DNA of 20,765 nt from Chrysophaeum taylorii (taxonomy: Eukaryota > Sar > Pelagophyceae > Pelagomonadales > Pelagomonadaceae), in assembly GCA_029834535.1 (NCBI GenBank), contig JAQMWT010000644.1, positions 1-20,765 on the forward strand. Direction: 5' to 3'. Both the position numbers and the translations under genes were made by a program. Below are positions 1 through 8,548 of this stretch, in pieces (the first letter of the stretch is position 1; the number at the start of each line of letters is the position of its first letter). The notes under the pieces were generated by a model. That model worked only from the letters and a program-made list of their open reading frames with translations, searched no databases and had not been told where the DNA came from.

Positions 1-360
1 TGGGCTTATTTACAAGACCAAACAAATCAACATGCTATTTAAAACAGGATGACTTGAGACTGAAGAATGGATTAATTCTCGAGCAGTCAGTCTTTTGTTG
101 GGGAATGGGAGGAAAAACCCGTACAAGTTTCCGCGGCTTGTGTAGGAAAAATTTTAATTTTATTAGCTATGCGAGTGCATATGACCAGTGGCCGACCCAA
201 CTCGGTCACAAACCAAATTAACTGGTGGTCAAATACCGTCACACAACAGATATGTACAGTAGACTACCGCTAAACACATTGTCGCATTGTACTCGTAATC
301 AGGCGTAAACTGATCACTCCATTATACGCACAACACAGTTGGGTTGACACACCTACGCAT
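1..360 (-). other. Leader of a minus-strand copia-type element, no gene seen
   Basis: On the minus strand this follows the LTR (375-778) and PBS (361-374), so it should be the untranslated leader of an element that leaves the left edge. It is AT-rich and I see no convincing reading frame. A 76-codon frame at 322-552 runs through the PBS and LTR and has no coding features. Confidence 0.4.
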
Positions 361-374
361 CTGGGCCCATAACC
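361..374 (-). promoter_or_regulatory. Primer-binding site, initiator tRNA-Met anticodon-arm type
   Basis: The minus strand reads GGTTATGGGCCCAG immediately after the LTR end ...TCTCTCCA. This is the complement of CTGGGCCCATAACC, the anticodon stem-loop of eukaryotic initiator tRNA-Met. Drosophila copia is known to prime from this internal tRNA site rather than from the tRNA 3' end. The match fixes the orientation (minus), the 5' LTR identity of 375-778 and its inner boundary. Confidence 0.8.
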
Positions 375-778
375 TGGAGAGATTTGACCCTCTCCGGGTT
401 ACATGGTAGAGACTGCGTGCAGTCTTAGGCGTGTACAGACCATTCCGCTTGTCACATGCTACTACACAAGGTAGGGATTTAAGCCCTAACTCCTTAAGGA
501 CATTAGGTCCCATAGAAGCGTTTACACTGACAACGAGGAACGAAGCCTCCATTACTTAAACAGACAACCCCATACCTGACGGTACGCACCTGGAGGTCTA
601 CTCCTTGTTGGAAGTGGACTGCAGATCTAATTCTTCATAATCTGAGATAAAAGGGCGGAGGGGGGTAAGGAAGGAAAGAGGGAAAGCCGTATTACGGAGA
701 GAAAACCCTCTTGCAGAGATAGGTGTGAAAGGCGTAAAATGCTCCAGTGTCGTACACATAATAGTGTAGCTCTCTGGA
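375..778 (-). mobile_element. Copia-type 5' LTR, copy 1
   Basis: This block of about 404 bp recurs with few differences at 15231-16776, where it is split by an inserted element. On the minus strand it starts TCCAGAGAGC and ends TCTCTCCA, directly followed by a tRNA-Met-type PBS, so it is a 5' LTR whose element continues off the left edge. The ends are not the usual TG...CA at the 5' side. Its outer end abuts the MULE, so either element may have landed at the other's border. It carries no gene. Confidence 0.8.
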
Positions 779-786
779 TGTAAATT

Positions 787-960
787 GTATTTTGTGTCAC
801 AAATTGTATTTTATTTTTATAGGTGTCACGTCCTAGTTTTTTTAATATTTTAATATGTCACTCTTTTTGAATTAATTGTTATAAATGTCACAACTCTTGC
901 ACTTAAATTTAAGTATTGTCGCAACCTACTTGTAAACTCTTATCAGTGTCACTTTTTTTT
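787..960. repeat. MULE left subterminal repeat array
   Basis: AT-rich DNA with recurring GTGTCAC or TGTCAC blocks spaced roughly 30-45 bp apart, between which AAATTGTATTTT or AATTGTTATAA recurs. Near-reverse-complement units appear at 4235-4520. Arrays of this kind at both ends commonly bind transposase; that role is inferred. Confidence 0.7.
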
Positions 961-1078
961 TGACGCTCTTCGTGTAAGTGTCGTGTATTGTGTAATAATT
1001 GCTATCAGTGCTACACTATTGTCACGTAATAAGATGACTCAACACAGCGCGCCGCAGCAGGTGACGCACCTCAACGCA

Positions 1079-1119
1079 GCGCGCCGCAGCAGGCGGCGCG
1101 GGTGCCTGCTGCGGCGCGC
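1079..1119. repeat. GC-rich perfect hairpin with direct repeat arm
   Basis: A 15-bp arm GCGCGCCGCAGCAGG (1079-1093) is followed by 11 bases and its exact reverse complement (1105-1119). The same 15-mer also occurs at 1047-1061, so the region has two direct copies and one inverted copy. It lies inside the MULE between its left array and the transposase 3' end. Otherwise I see no gene between 960 and 1534. Confidence 0.8.
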
Positions 1120-1534
1120 GGGCACGCGCTCTTCCATCTTATCCTCTTCTCTCCAACGGCGTTGGCGACATCACGTCACGAGACGGGACGACACGACACG
1201 GCACGGCTCGCCGCTCGGTTATTTTCTCGCGCGTCGCTTTACCAGCACTACCTGCCATGCATTCAAAGCAGCTCGCGGCCTCTTATTAAATTTTGCGCTT
1301 TACATCGTTTGTGTTGAGCGAAGAATCGTCAGTCTGAGATTCAGGTGACGATGGTGTTGTTGTGCGGACTTGTCTGGAGTCGCCAGGTGCGACACAGGAG
1401 GGAGGGACGTAGGGAGGTAGGAGGAGCCGAGCTGCTTCGGTGATGATAATCTTCTTAAGAAGATGATGACGCTGACGAGGTCCAAGTTGCCGATATTGAA
1501 ATGACGGTGATGGTGGGGAGCGAGTGGAGCCAGT

Positions 1535-4166
1535 TTAGAGAACGGCGTTGTTACCCGGGAGCTGGCGAAAAGCCTCAGCGCTGGCATGGGCTGCCCGAGC
1601 GGCTGTCTGGCGAAGATGACGGTGGGGTTCCTCTTCGCTCTCCTTTCTCTCCTTGTCGTCGTCACTGTCGTCCATCCGTGGGTGATTCCGCTCCGCTCTC
1701 ATCCTCTTCGCAGCGGCCTTGACGGCGTCGTTGCGGCCACCGCCGCGCTTCATTTTGGGCCTTCCGCGAGGCCGTGGGACGGCGAGCGGCTTGGTAAGGG
1801 CCGTCTCGGACGGGACCACCGAGCCAAAGTCCGGCACAGGCAACTGACCGGCTGCAAGGTACTGAGACTTCATCAGGGCCGTCGTGTCGAGGCGCGAGAC
1901 GCACTCCTGCAGCGTCTTGCCCGCGCACTCATTGATGACAGCGGCAACGTGAATGCACGGAAACTCGTTGACTTGGGTCCGCCACAATCGCAGGTTGGGC
2001 AGTCACGGTGGATATTCACGTGGAAGACGCGTCGACTGCAGAAGGCGCGCGCCCCCCCCGCCAGACCAGGCGATGCGCGTCACTTGATCCCTCGCGGCCA
2101 CTTCGACCTCGGCGAGCTTGCCGATCGCTTTTGTCGTCGCAAATGTCGACATGCTGCTCGCCTCTGCCGCATACTTGTCAATCTTCTCCTCGCTCATCTC
2201 GACGAAGCGAACAAGTGCAGCAGCCGGGTCCTCGATTTCCCGGACCTCCTTTAGCAGAGACCAGAGCGACTCGACCTGGTTTGAGGTGTGCTTCTTGTGG
2301 AGGAGACCCGCGTTCTGCAGCGCGCACTGAACATCTCGGGAACTTGTCCACGAACGATTTTTCCTTCGGCGAGCTTCGTACGCAACCTGCTGTGCGTGCT
2401 CGCTCGTCGCCTCCACCTGTGAAACGTCTGTCGCTAACACGAGATTGACAACATTGAGAGTGACAAAAGGCGACATTGCGAGACTCGGACGAATACGAAG
2501 TTGAAGTACCGATCCTTGGCTCCCTTGGTGCCGGATTTGCCGGCGAGCAAGGTTCCTCTGTGCTCCTTGCACAGAAACATGCGTCCACGATGAATTTCAT
2601 TCTTAATAGCGGCAGCACCGCCCTTATCGCCGTCGACGATGAACACGGTGGTGGCAGTGTCGATCTTTTCCTCGCCGTAGTACTCCTTACCCTCGCGGAA
2701 CAGTCGGGACCAGCTCTCCGTGGACTCGTTCTCGGTGGTGTGCATGAAGACGAGGGGAGTGATGTGGTAGTTCGAGTCGTAGCCCGTCACGGCGCCGAAA
2801 TTACCGCCGTCGACATGCTTGGCCCTGGCGAAATCGGCCGCAAACACTGGCTTGATCAAGTTGCCCTGGAGCATCCTCCAGGTCGTGGGCGGAGCGACGA
2901 CCCAGCCCCTGTAATAGACCTTGTCCGGATCGGCCCGCGGCAACGTTGCCTCGTCTAGGGTGACCTGCTTCTCACGGGGCCGGCCCTTGTTCAAGTGCTT
3001 GAGGTCCGCCTTGGCGCGTGCTACGACGATAGCGTTCATTTGATCGGCGGTGGCAGTGAGCAACTTGGCGTGCCAGCCCGCGTCCTGTAGCGCTTGGATG
3101 TAAGGCTTGATCTTCTTCAGGTTGTCGCTCGGCTTTCCACGGAGCTGGAGGGCAGCCATCGACGTCACACGCGTTACTAGGTCTTCGGAAGGGGTCACAA
3201 GACAAATGGGTGCGAGTACCGCCTTGACTCCTGAGCGGGGCACGGACATGCGGTTTTCCCTTTGGGACTGCACGGCGGCTTGAGCCAAGACTTCCGCCGA
3301 GTAAGCCGTCCTGCGATCGCGGTGCGGGTGCGAGTCGGCGTCTTGTCTATCACGACGCCCATCGACCGAGAGCATCCCGCAATCCGGGTCGTGTCGCTTG
3401 AAGTTTACAAGCTTCCAGGACGCGACGCCTGAGACCTCGCGGCGGCGGGCGTCGAATAAATGGGAACACGTCGGCTGCGTACAGACCGTTCGCAGCTGCG
3501 TACGGTTTTGACGGGCTTGACTTTGGAGCGCGGATGGGCCGTGTCGAGGAACGTAAGGAACGACGCACCCGAGGCCTCGGAGTACTCCATCGCCGTCACC
3601 AGCGCCCCCTTTTTGGATTTCCAGCTCGTCACCGACTCTTCCTTCTCGCCGTTGTACGAGTTCAGCACGGCGCGCGCGCGTAACAACTCCTCGGCGCGCA
3701 GTTCTTTATCCCAGTCGACCGTACTGAGCTCCCTCAGCGAGCGCGGAGCGCGCCAGGACTGCTCCTCGTCCTCCGCCGCGATCCGTGCCTTGCGCTCCTT
3801 ATCAGCCTTGGCCTTATTGGCCTTCTTCTCGGACTCCGTTAAAGCCGCGCGCCGCACGAGCGCCGCGGCCTCCTGCTCAATCTCTTCCTCCCCAAAACTC
3901 TCCTCCTCCGACGACTCGCCGAGCGCGATTGCCACCGCTGCTAAGTTCTGCGACACAGGAGCCATCGTCGGCGGCACTGATGTCATCGGCGGCACTTCTG
4001 TCTGCAGCACGCTCTCCTCTAGCTTGGCAACAACTCCGTAGACTGGAGCGCGCTGCTTGCGGCAAGAAATGATTATGCGCGCTAACTTCTTACCTTGCTT
4101 CGACCGTGCCCTTGACTTCTCGAGGGTGCCGAGCGGGTTGAGGAGCGCTTCCTTCCTGTCGTCCAA
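1535..4166 (-). pseudogene. MULE transposase, broken by frameshifts
   Basis: Four overlapping minus-strand frames together read as one Mutator-superfamily transposase. The N-terminal piece (4166-3405) is charged, with an acidic run and a K/A/R-rich helix. A second frame carries a WRKY/FLYWCH-like finger remnant ending in WKLVNFKRHDPDC near 3420-3385. The core (3375-2434) has AADFARAKH with D181, ESW at 220-222, VDGDKG at 247-251 and CKEH at 269-272, the usual first D, conserved E..W, second D and C..H of MULE cores. The third acidic residue is E101 in TSNQVES (frame 2572-2003, near 2272). A SWIM finger follows: its CxC half is in one frame near 1990 and PCIH in another near 1960. An AT-hook core PRPRGRPKMK lies near 1775-1750, then an acidic tail. 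Frame changes near 3490, 2450-2560 and 1965 make it a pseudogene. Long antisense frames here are shadows. Confidence 0.85.
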
Positions 4167-4234
4167 CCTTCAAACTGCCCACGAGCTTCATACCGAAAGG
4201 GGTAACCGCCAGGGGTAAGGAAAGCAACGTGAAG

Positions 4235-4520
4235 CAACTCAAACTTGTGACACTTATTTACAATTTTTAAAGAAGTGTGACGCTAAAAAATATTTTACCA
4301 GAAGAAAAATGACACTTATAACAATTTTACAAAAGGCTGTGACACTTATTACAATTTTTTTTACAATGGCAGCCTCTACACCAATTTTGTTATAGTAGTG
4401 ACACTTTTAACAATTACATGTATCTTAATGACACTTATAACAATACAGGGTTAAGCGGTTTACATATACCAATTTTATTTTTAAAATCACATATAACAAT
4501 TTGCACCTCTTAAAGGACAC
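4235..4520. repeat. MULE right subterminal repeat array
   Basis: At least five units of GTGACACTTATAACAATTT type (for example near 4247, 4310, 4340, 4400 and 4430) followed by degenerate CACATATAACAATTT units. They are inverted relative to the left array at 787-960 and so mark the other end of the MULE. The last clear unit is near 4485-4500. Confidence 0.7.
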
Positions 4521-4660
4521 ATATAACCGAATACTTCTTTTTTTAACCTAAGCCCTGCCTAAGCTGCTTTAGGTTCGCCAGGCTTTGAGTTTAGTCCTAA
4601 ACCCTGAGTGTTGTTGTTTATCGTTTTCTACTTACTAGGTAGACATTTTGACCGTTGAAA

Positions 4661-4740
4661 ATATGAGAAGTATTGAGAAGTTTTGAGAAGTATTGAGAAG
4701 CTCTGAGAAGTTTAGAGAAGTTTTGAGAAGTTTAAAGAAG
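4661..4740. repeat. 10-bp tandem repeat, about 8 units
   Basis: Eight consecutive 10-bp units with consensus TTTTGAGAAG fill these 80 bases with one to three changes per unit. The flanks (4521-4660 and 4741-4990) show no gene I can support. Confidence 0.85.
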
Positions 4741-4991
4741 GATTTTGTTGCTGAGTCAGTACGTTCCGAAACAGAACACGGACTCGGCGCCGCCAAGGGG
4801 CACGAGCGCGGCACGGAGTTTCTAGAAGATTGGATTCATTTGCCCCTTTCCTTACGGGTTACCTGTGGGCCCTTTCGTCTAGAGACTTCGGTTGTGGGAA
4901 CCTTGTCGTTCGCGACTCGCCGCACGCGATGCCAAAAAAGATGATAAATATCGCGCTCTTGACCCTTACCCTGATTCTACTCTCAACCTTC

Positions 4992-5089
4992 AAGCAAGGG
5001 GTTATTGATAAGCAAGGGGTTATTGATAACCCCTTGCTTCAACCATAACCCCTTGGTTGAAGCAAGGGGCTATCAATAACCCCTTGCTT
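4992..5089. repeat. Cluster of nested hairpins built from AAGCAAGGGGTTAT
   Basis: The unit AAGCAAGGGGTTATTGAT occurs at 4992-5009 and again from 5010. There it forms a perfect 14-bp stem with TG at the centre (5010-5039). A second hairpin of 14-bp arms with one mismatch is at 5060-5089. Between them TTCAACCA and TGGTTGAA (5038-5061) form an 8-bp stem with 8-base loop. The arms overlap, so alternative folds exclude one another. Confidence 0.85.
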
Positions 5090-5618
5090 TAAGTCTCTCA
5101 TAGGCTCCATAGTCATAGCGCCATACTTTTCGCGATGGAGGACGGTGCCTTCTGAACCCGCTCCTTGTGAAGGAATCGGTCCTCCCGGCGTAGGTTGGCA
5201 CCTGTTCGCCTCCCTTGCGAGGGCACCGGTCCTCCCGGCGTAGGGTGGCACCTGTTCTCCTCCCGAACGGGCCTGTTGGCTTCCGGGACGTTCGCAGCGG
5301 GACGAGGTATGGTCGGGGGGCGTGGAAGGAAGTTGACGACGAAGTTGACAGTGAGTCCGAATGTCCGCGGTCTCAAAAATGAGGCGAAGATAGTTCACGT
5401 ACGGCCGGGTCTCATTAAGGCACTCCGAATATTTCACATAAGCACGAAAATATGGTACTCCCTCGCTCATGACCGTGACAACTGGCGACAGACCATCCAC
5501 GTGCCCTCTGACCGCCCGACGACTCTGATTGCACGCGCCGCGGTGCTGGGAGTAAATAGCCGACGCCCCATGCATTGGGCCGGCCTTTAGTTTATTAGTT
5601 AGTGGTGACAGCTGCCAG
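5090..5618. other. No gene seen apart from a tandem repeat
   Basis: Between the hairpin cluster and the gene at 5619 there are only short frames on both strands without recognisable domains. A two-copy 50-bp repeat lies inside and is listed separately. Confidence 0.5.
5177..5265. repeat. 50-bp tandem duplication
   Basis: The block beginning CGGTCCTCCCGGCGTAGG is repeated with a 50-bp period (5177 and 5227), the second copy differing at a few bases and running to about 5265. It is GC-rich and carries no evident gene. Confidence 0.8.
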
Positions 5619-6191
5619 ATGCACGGGGAGGGCGCGAGGAGCGAGAAGCAAAAGTACGCCCGCGAGAATATCGAGAATCGGCTTTTCATGAAGTTCAAGA
5701 ATCAGCTGAACGGCAGTGAGCAGCTGTAGCGGCCGGTCAACTACGTCGAGATCGGCTGGAAGAAGCTCGACGCCTTCCTCGACCAGTTCGAACACAAGTA
5801 TGCCAGGGTCAAGTGGTTCAAGCCCTCGGCGCCGCAGCCTTCGACGGGCGAACGGCTTGTTGCTCAGGAGGCCACCCGAGATGCCCAACGTGATGCCCTC
5901 GCGGCCCTGTGCGAAGAGCTTCCGCCGACGTCGATCGAGACGGCAAAAAGGATGGACCTCGTGCGAAGGGCCAAGCTGATGGGCCTCAAGCTCCAAGTCC
6001 CTAGGACCGACGGCAAGCCCGGCACGCGCCAGAAAGTCGCCGAGCTCCGCAAGGCTTTCCTCGGGACACTCCGCCCCTCGGCCAAAGAGGCGCCCGCTCC
6101 GTTCGCTCCCGCTCCCGCGCCCGCGCCCGCCGCACCGTTCCCGCCCACCTCACCTTCAACCGCTTCCGACGTCGATATGGCCGCGTCTTGA
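5619..6191 (+). pseudogene. Unknown GC-rich protein gene with one in-frame stop
   Basis: An ATG at 5619 opens a frame of 191 codons to TGA at 6189-6191, interrupted once by TAG at 5727-5729. The third-position GC bias and charged helical composition continue on both sides of the stop, so it reads as one gene with a recent nonsense change, or as a gene starting at a downstream Met such as 5952. The N-terminal part is Lys/Glu/Asn-rich. The middle has VEIGWKKLDAFLDQFEHKY and a helical stretch with many Arg, Ala and Glu. The C-terminus is an Ala-Pro tract (roughly residues 160-178) ending in SDVDMAAS. I do not recognise the family. It lies between MULE and Helitron A, and could be a host gene or cargo of an unrecognised element. 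Confidence 0.5.
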
Positions 6192-6397
6192 ACGCAACAC
6201 CTTTGCGGGCCCTTGACTGCCCGAGGGCCCGAGCGGACGAACCCGTCAAGCCAGAGCGCATAGCAGTAGTTCGTCTAGATGTACGTCATTTGTACAAGTG
6301 TAGTATGTAGGCAAATCAGGTTGCATTCGTTCCGTTGAGAAAGGGAGAGAGAGAGATTATCTACATTGTAAGAAGAACTGTTCTCTTGAAGTCGTCA

Positions 6398-6777
6398 ATG
6401 GGCGGAACGATGAAGATCAGCGAAAGCGAGTGTCTCAAGCTCGCGAAATTGCTTGAGGCCGAGGCCCTCCCGGCGGCGTGCAAGGAGGTTGTCGCCAAGT
6501 CGGGGAAGAACAAGACGGCCTGGGAGGGCGCCTCGCACAGGTGAGAGTGGAGGTCCGTTTTGACTTTTGCATAGGGATTTCATGATTTCGAAACATACCC
6601 AACTTCAGCGTCGTCTTACATCTTCCCGCGGCGTCGGCAACTAGCGGCGCTTCAACTGTATCACCAAGCCGTATCATGTATGTATCTTTTAGAGCGCGGT
6701 TCCGGCCGCGAACCGTGCCGTCGTGCCCGATGCGTTTCGAAACACTAGCCGTATGTAGTATTGGACGCGTGCGCTAA
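6398..6777 (+). CDS. Possible small two-exon gene, unknown function
   Basis: From ATG 6398 (or 6410) a short frame encodes an amphipathic stretch, KISESECLKLAKLLEAEALP, with later GKNKTAWEGASH. The frame meets TGA at 6542, but a consensus donor CAG/GTGAGA lies exactly there (GT at 6541). A pyrimidine-containing acceptor ends in CAG at 6608, which would give a 68-base intron. Joining keeps a frame open to TAA at 6775-6777. The second part has no clear domain and may be non-coding. Unspliced, the product would be 48 residues from 6398. The family is unknown. The stretch 6192-6397 shows nothing. Confidence 0.25.
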
Positions 6778-7132
6778 TCATCCGTCGGCAACTTACGTTT
6801 TATGTCGCGAGGATCTCGAAACATACCAAGCTGTGTCTGTGATAACTAACTAGGACCTGGGTGCCTCTGTCAAGACTCCCCCAAAAACGTTCTGGCTCAT
6901 GTTTGCTGTCTCCTCCGCCTCATCTCTTCTTGTTGCTCTCACCACGCCTCTTCCCCCGTCTGCTTTACCATCGCCTTTCTCTTGTGTTGAGCGAGAGTTG
7001 ATAAATAACGCCGGCCGGCCCACTGTCTTGAGCGAGGTGCCAGAGTGCGGGTTCTTTTCATAAGCATTGTGCACTTGACCTAATAATCCTTTGGTTGAAA
7101 AACTAGCCCTCTTCGATTGAAGAAAGAGAGAG
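6778..7132. other. No gene supported
   Basis: A 74-codon minus-strand frame (6850-7074) lacks recognisable features. A short motif TCGAAACATACC recurs near 6590 and 6822. Nothing else is apparent before the Helitron derivative. Confidence 0.4.
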
Positions 7133-7149
7133 TCCTAACTACTAATCGA

Positions 7150-7304
7150 CAGTCAGTCAGTCAGTCAGTCAGTCAGTCAGTCAGTCAGTCAGTCAGCCAG
7201 TCAGTCAGTCAGTCAGTCAGTCAGTCAGTCAGTCAGTCAGTCAGTCAGTCAGTCAGTCAGTCAGTCAGTCAGTCAGTCAGTCTGTCTGTCTGTCTGTCTG
7301 TCTG
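7150..7304. repeat. (CAGT)n then (CTGT)n microsatellite
   Basis: About 130 bases of CAGT repeats with a single CAGC variant near 7195 are followed by about 24 bases of CTGT repeats. The array sits immediately after the Helitron 5' end. The inverted copy B has a (CAAA)n run at the equivalent place. Confidence 0.95.
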
Positions 7305-7310
7305 GTCGGT

Positions 7311-7497
7311 CTGTCTGTTAAATGTTGACTGCTAATGTCTGTCTGTTAAATGTTGACTGCTAAGAGGGGGGTGTGTGGGGGGAGCATGAAGGATGTGGGT
7401 GGGTTTGTGGGGTCTGTTTGTTTGTCTTTAAATGTCGACTGCTAAGAGGGGGGGGTGTGTGGGGAGCATGAAGGATGTGGGTGGGTTTGTGGGGTGT
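7311..7497. repeat. Tandem units of about 26 bp and about 80 bp in Helitron A
   Basis: CTGTCTGTTAAATGTTGACT is duplicated at 7311 and about 7337. A longer unit, running from TTAAATGTTGACTGCTAAGA through the G-rich GGGTGTGTGGGG to GGGTGGGTTTGTGGGG, occurs near 7346-7411 and again near 7427-7495. Copy B has a single version (about 16526-16586). Confidence 0.8.
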
Positions 7498-7612
7498 GAG
7501 GGATGTGCCTGACGGGCGGAGATAAGGACGCGGGACCTAGTCAGGGTCATCGCCGTCTGTTTGTTTGTCCCTCGATTTAGGGTAAGGATCATGTAGGCCC
7601 GCGAGCCAGCCA

Positions 7613-8197
7613 TTGATCCTCGAAGCCGTCTACGGCGACCTCGCAGACTATTTCCACGACCCGCGGCGGCTCTTTCAGCGCACCATTCTCACGCCCCGTC
7701 GAAACGATGTTGTCGATGCTGACAACGCGCGCATGACCGCGGCCTTTTTTTCCCGGAGACGAGGTGTCGGAGTTCTTTTCGGCAGACTAGGTTGGGTCGG
7801 AAGACGACGCCTCGCTCTTTACAGTCGAGTTTTCGACTCCCTGACAACCAACGGCATGCTGACTTTGATCGCGAGCTTAAAGTCTTCGCAACCTCGACCC
7901 GTCGCACGGCCACTGCAACGGTACCAGATACATGATCGATCGTGTCGTGTCACCGAGGCTCCTCCAACCTGTATCCCTTAAGGCCCGCCGACGCCAAACG
8001 ATCAACAAGAGCCAGGGCCAGACGCCCCGCGAGGTCGGCGTTCTCTTGCCCAAGCCCGTCTTCTGCCACGCCCAGCTCTACGTGGCTCTCTGTCGATCGG
8101 CAACCCCGAGGATGTGCTCTTCTGAGTCGACGATCCTACCCCACACGTGCTGCGCAATACCGATAAGCCCCCTCCCGGCGTCTACACGCGCACTGTA
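7613..8197 (+). pseudogene. Pif1-type Helitron helicase, C-terminal fragment (copy A)
   Basis: Pieces in two or more frames match the end of the Helitron Pif1-like DNA helicase. Near 7620-7740 AVYGDLADYFHDPRRLFQRT and ILTPRRNDVVDADNARM match the segment before the 1B region. Near 7908-7935 [11 protein letters not shown] carries the CNGTR hallmark. At 8005-8090 [22 protein letters not shown] are helicase motifs V-VI. The RepHel N-terminus, Walker A and Walker B are missing, and frames change between segments, so it is a non-functional remnant. The same truncated stretch is in copy B, so the truncation predates the split of the two copies. Confidence 0.85.
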
Positions 8198-8548
8198 GGA
8201 GAGCTTACTGGGCCAGGTGAACTTACTGGAACCAGGTGAACTTACTAGGGTTAGAGATTGGGGCAATGTGAACTAAGTGACCAGGTGAACTTACTGAGAC
8301 CAAGTGAGCTTACTGGGGTTTTTGGAGTAAACTCAAAGGTTAGCGGCGTGTGCGGATCAAAGCAGCTTAAATTGGCGGGAGTGAGAGCGACGAGTTCAAA
8401 GGAGAGTGGGGTGAGTGGATGTGAGCACGAGTGGATTTACGCCGAATTTTACTGGGGTTGGAGATTGGGACTAGGTGAACATAACGGGATTAGGTGAACT
8501 TACTGGGGTTAGAGATTTGGAGTAGGTGAACTTACTAGCCTGCACTTG
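8198..8548 (+). repeat. Subterminal GGTGAACTTACT repeat array, copy A
   Basis: The 3' third of Helitron A holds about nine variants of AGGTGAACTTACTGG, several followed by GGTTAGAGATTGGG. The same array lies inverted at 15514-15862. Between the clusters is a common spacer with GATCAAAGCAGCTTA. Confidence 0.85.

Larger units (their letters stand above)
780..4520 (-). mobile_element. Mutator-like (MULE) DNA transposon, decayed
   Basis: The element is defined by related AT-rich arrays in opposite orientation at its two ends (about 787-960 and 4235-4520), enclosing a minus-strand transposase with MULE core, third acidic residue, SWIM finger and AT-hook. Ends are approximate: I could not find a clean terminal inverted repeat or the 9-11 bp target duplication expected of the superfamily. 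It is about 3.7 kb. The transposase is broken by frameshifts, so the copy is unlikely to move by itself. Confidence 0.7.
7133..8548 (+). mobile_element. Helitron derivative A (non-autonomous)
   Basis: The block recurs in inverted orientation at 15503-16647. It starts TCCTAACTACTAATCGACAG (copy B starts TCTTAACTACTAATCGACAG), which resembles the TC...CTACTA 5' end of canonical Helitrons. It contains the C-terminal part of a Pif1-type Helitron helicase and an array of GGTGAACTTACT repeats, and the similarity to copy B stops at GCCTGCACTTG (8548). No Rep/HUH nuclease is present, so it depends on another element. The 3' end lacks a clear CTRR, and I did not find the usual terminal hairpin. The right side interrupts a minus-strand gag-like frame. 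Confidence 0.7.

Noticed and set aside
322..552. 76-codon minus frame with a similar frame at 15189-15407
   Set aside because: The resemblance comes from the shared LTR DNA; the frame crosses the primer-binding site and LTR boundary and has no domain.
983..1348. 121-codon Arg-rich plus frame
   Set aside because: Composition follows the GC-rich hairpins and it starts inside the MULE left array; no domain.
1586..2254. 222-codon plus-strand frame, and other long antisense frames over 2000-4070
   Set aside because: They are antisense to the MULE transposase, whose motifs are readable on the minus strand; GC-rich composition keeps the opposite frames open.
4196..4870. Partial inverted similarity between GGTAACC...GTAAGGAAAG near 4200 and its complement near 4850
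   Set aside because: The match is short and gapped; not enough to claim terminal inverted repeats.
4992..5089. Telomere-like AACCCCTT repeats
   Set aside because: The motif is part of hairpin arms and is not a short-period tandem telomeric run.
7117..7335. 72-codon Ser/Gln/Val repeat protein
   Set aside because: It is the translation of the CAGT/CTGT microsatellite.
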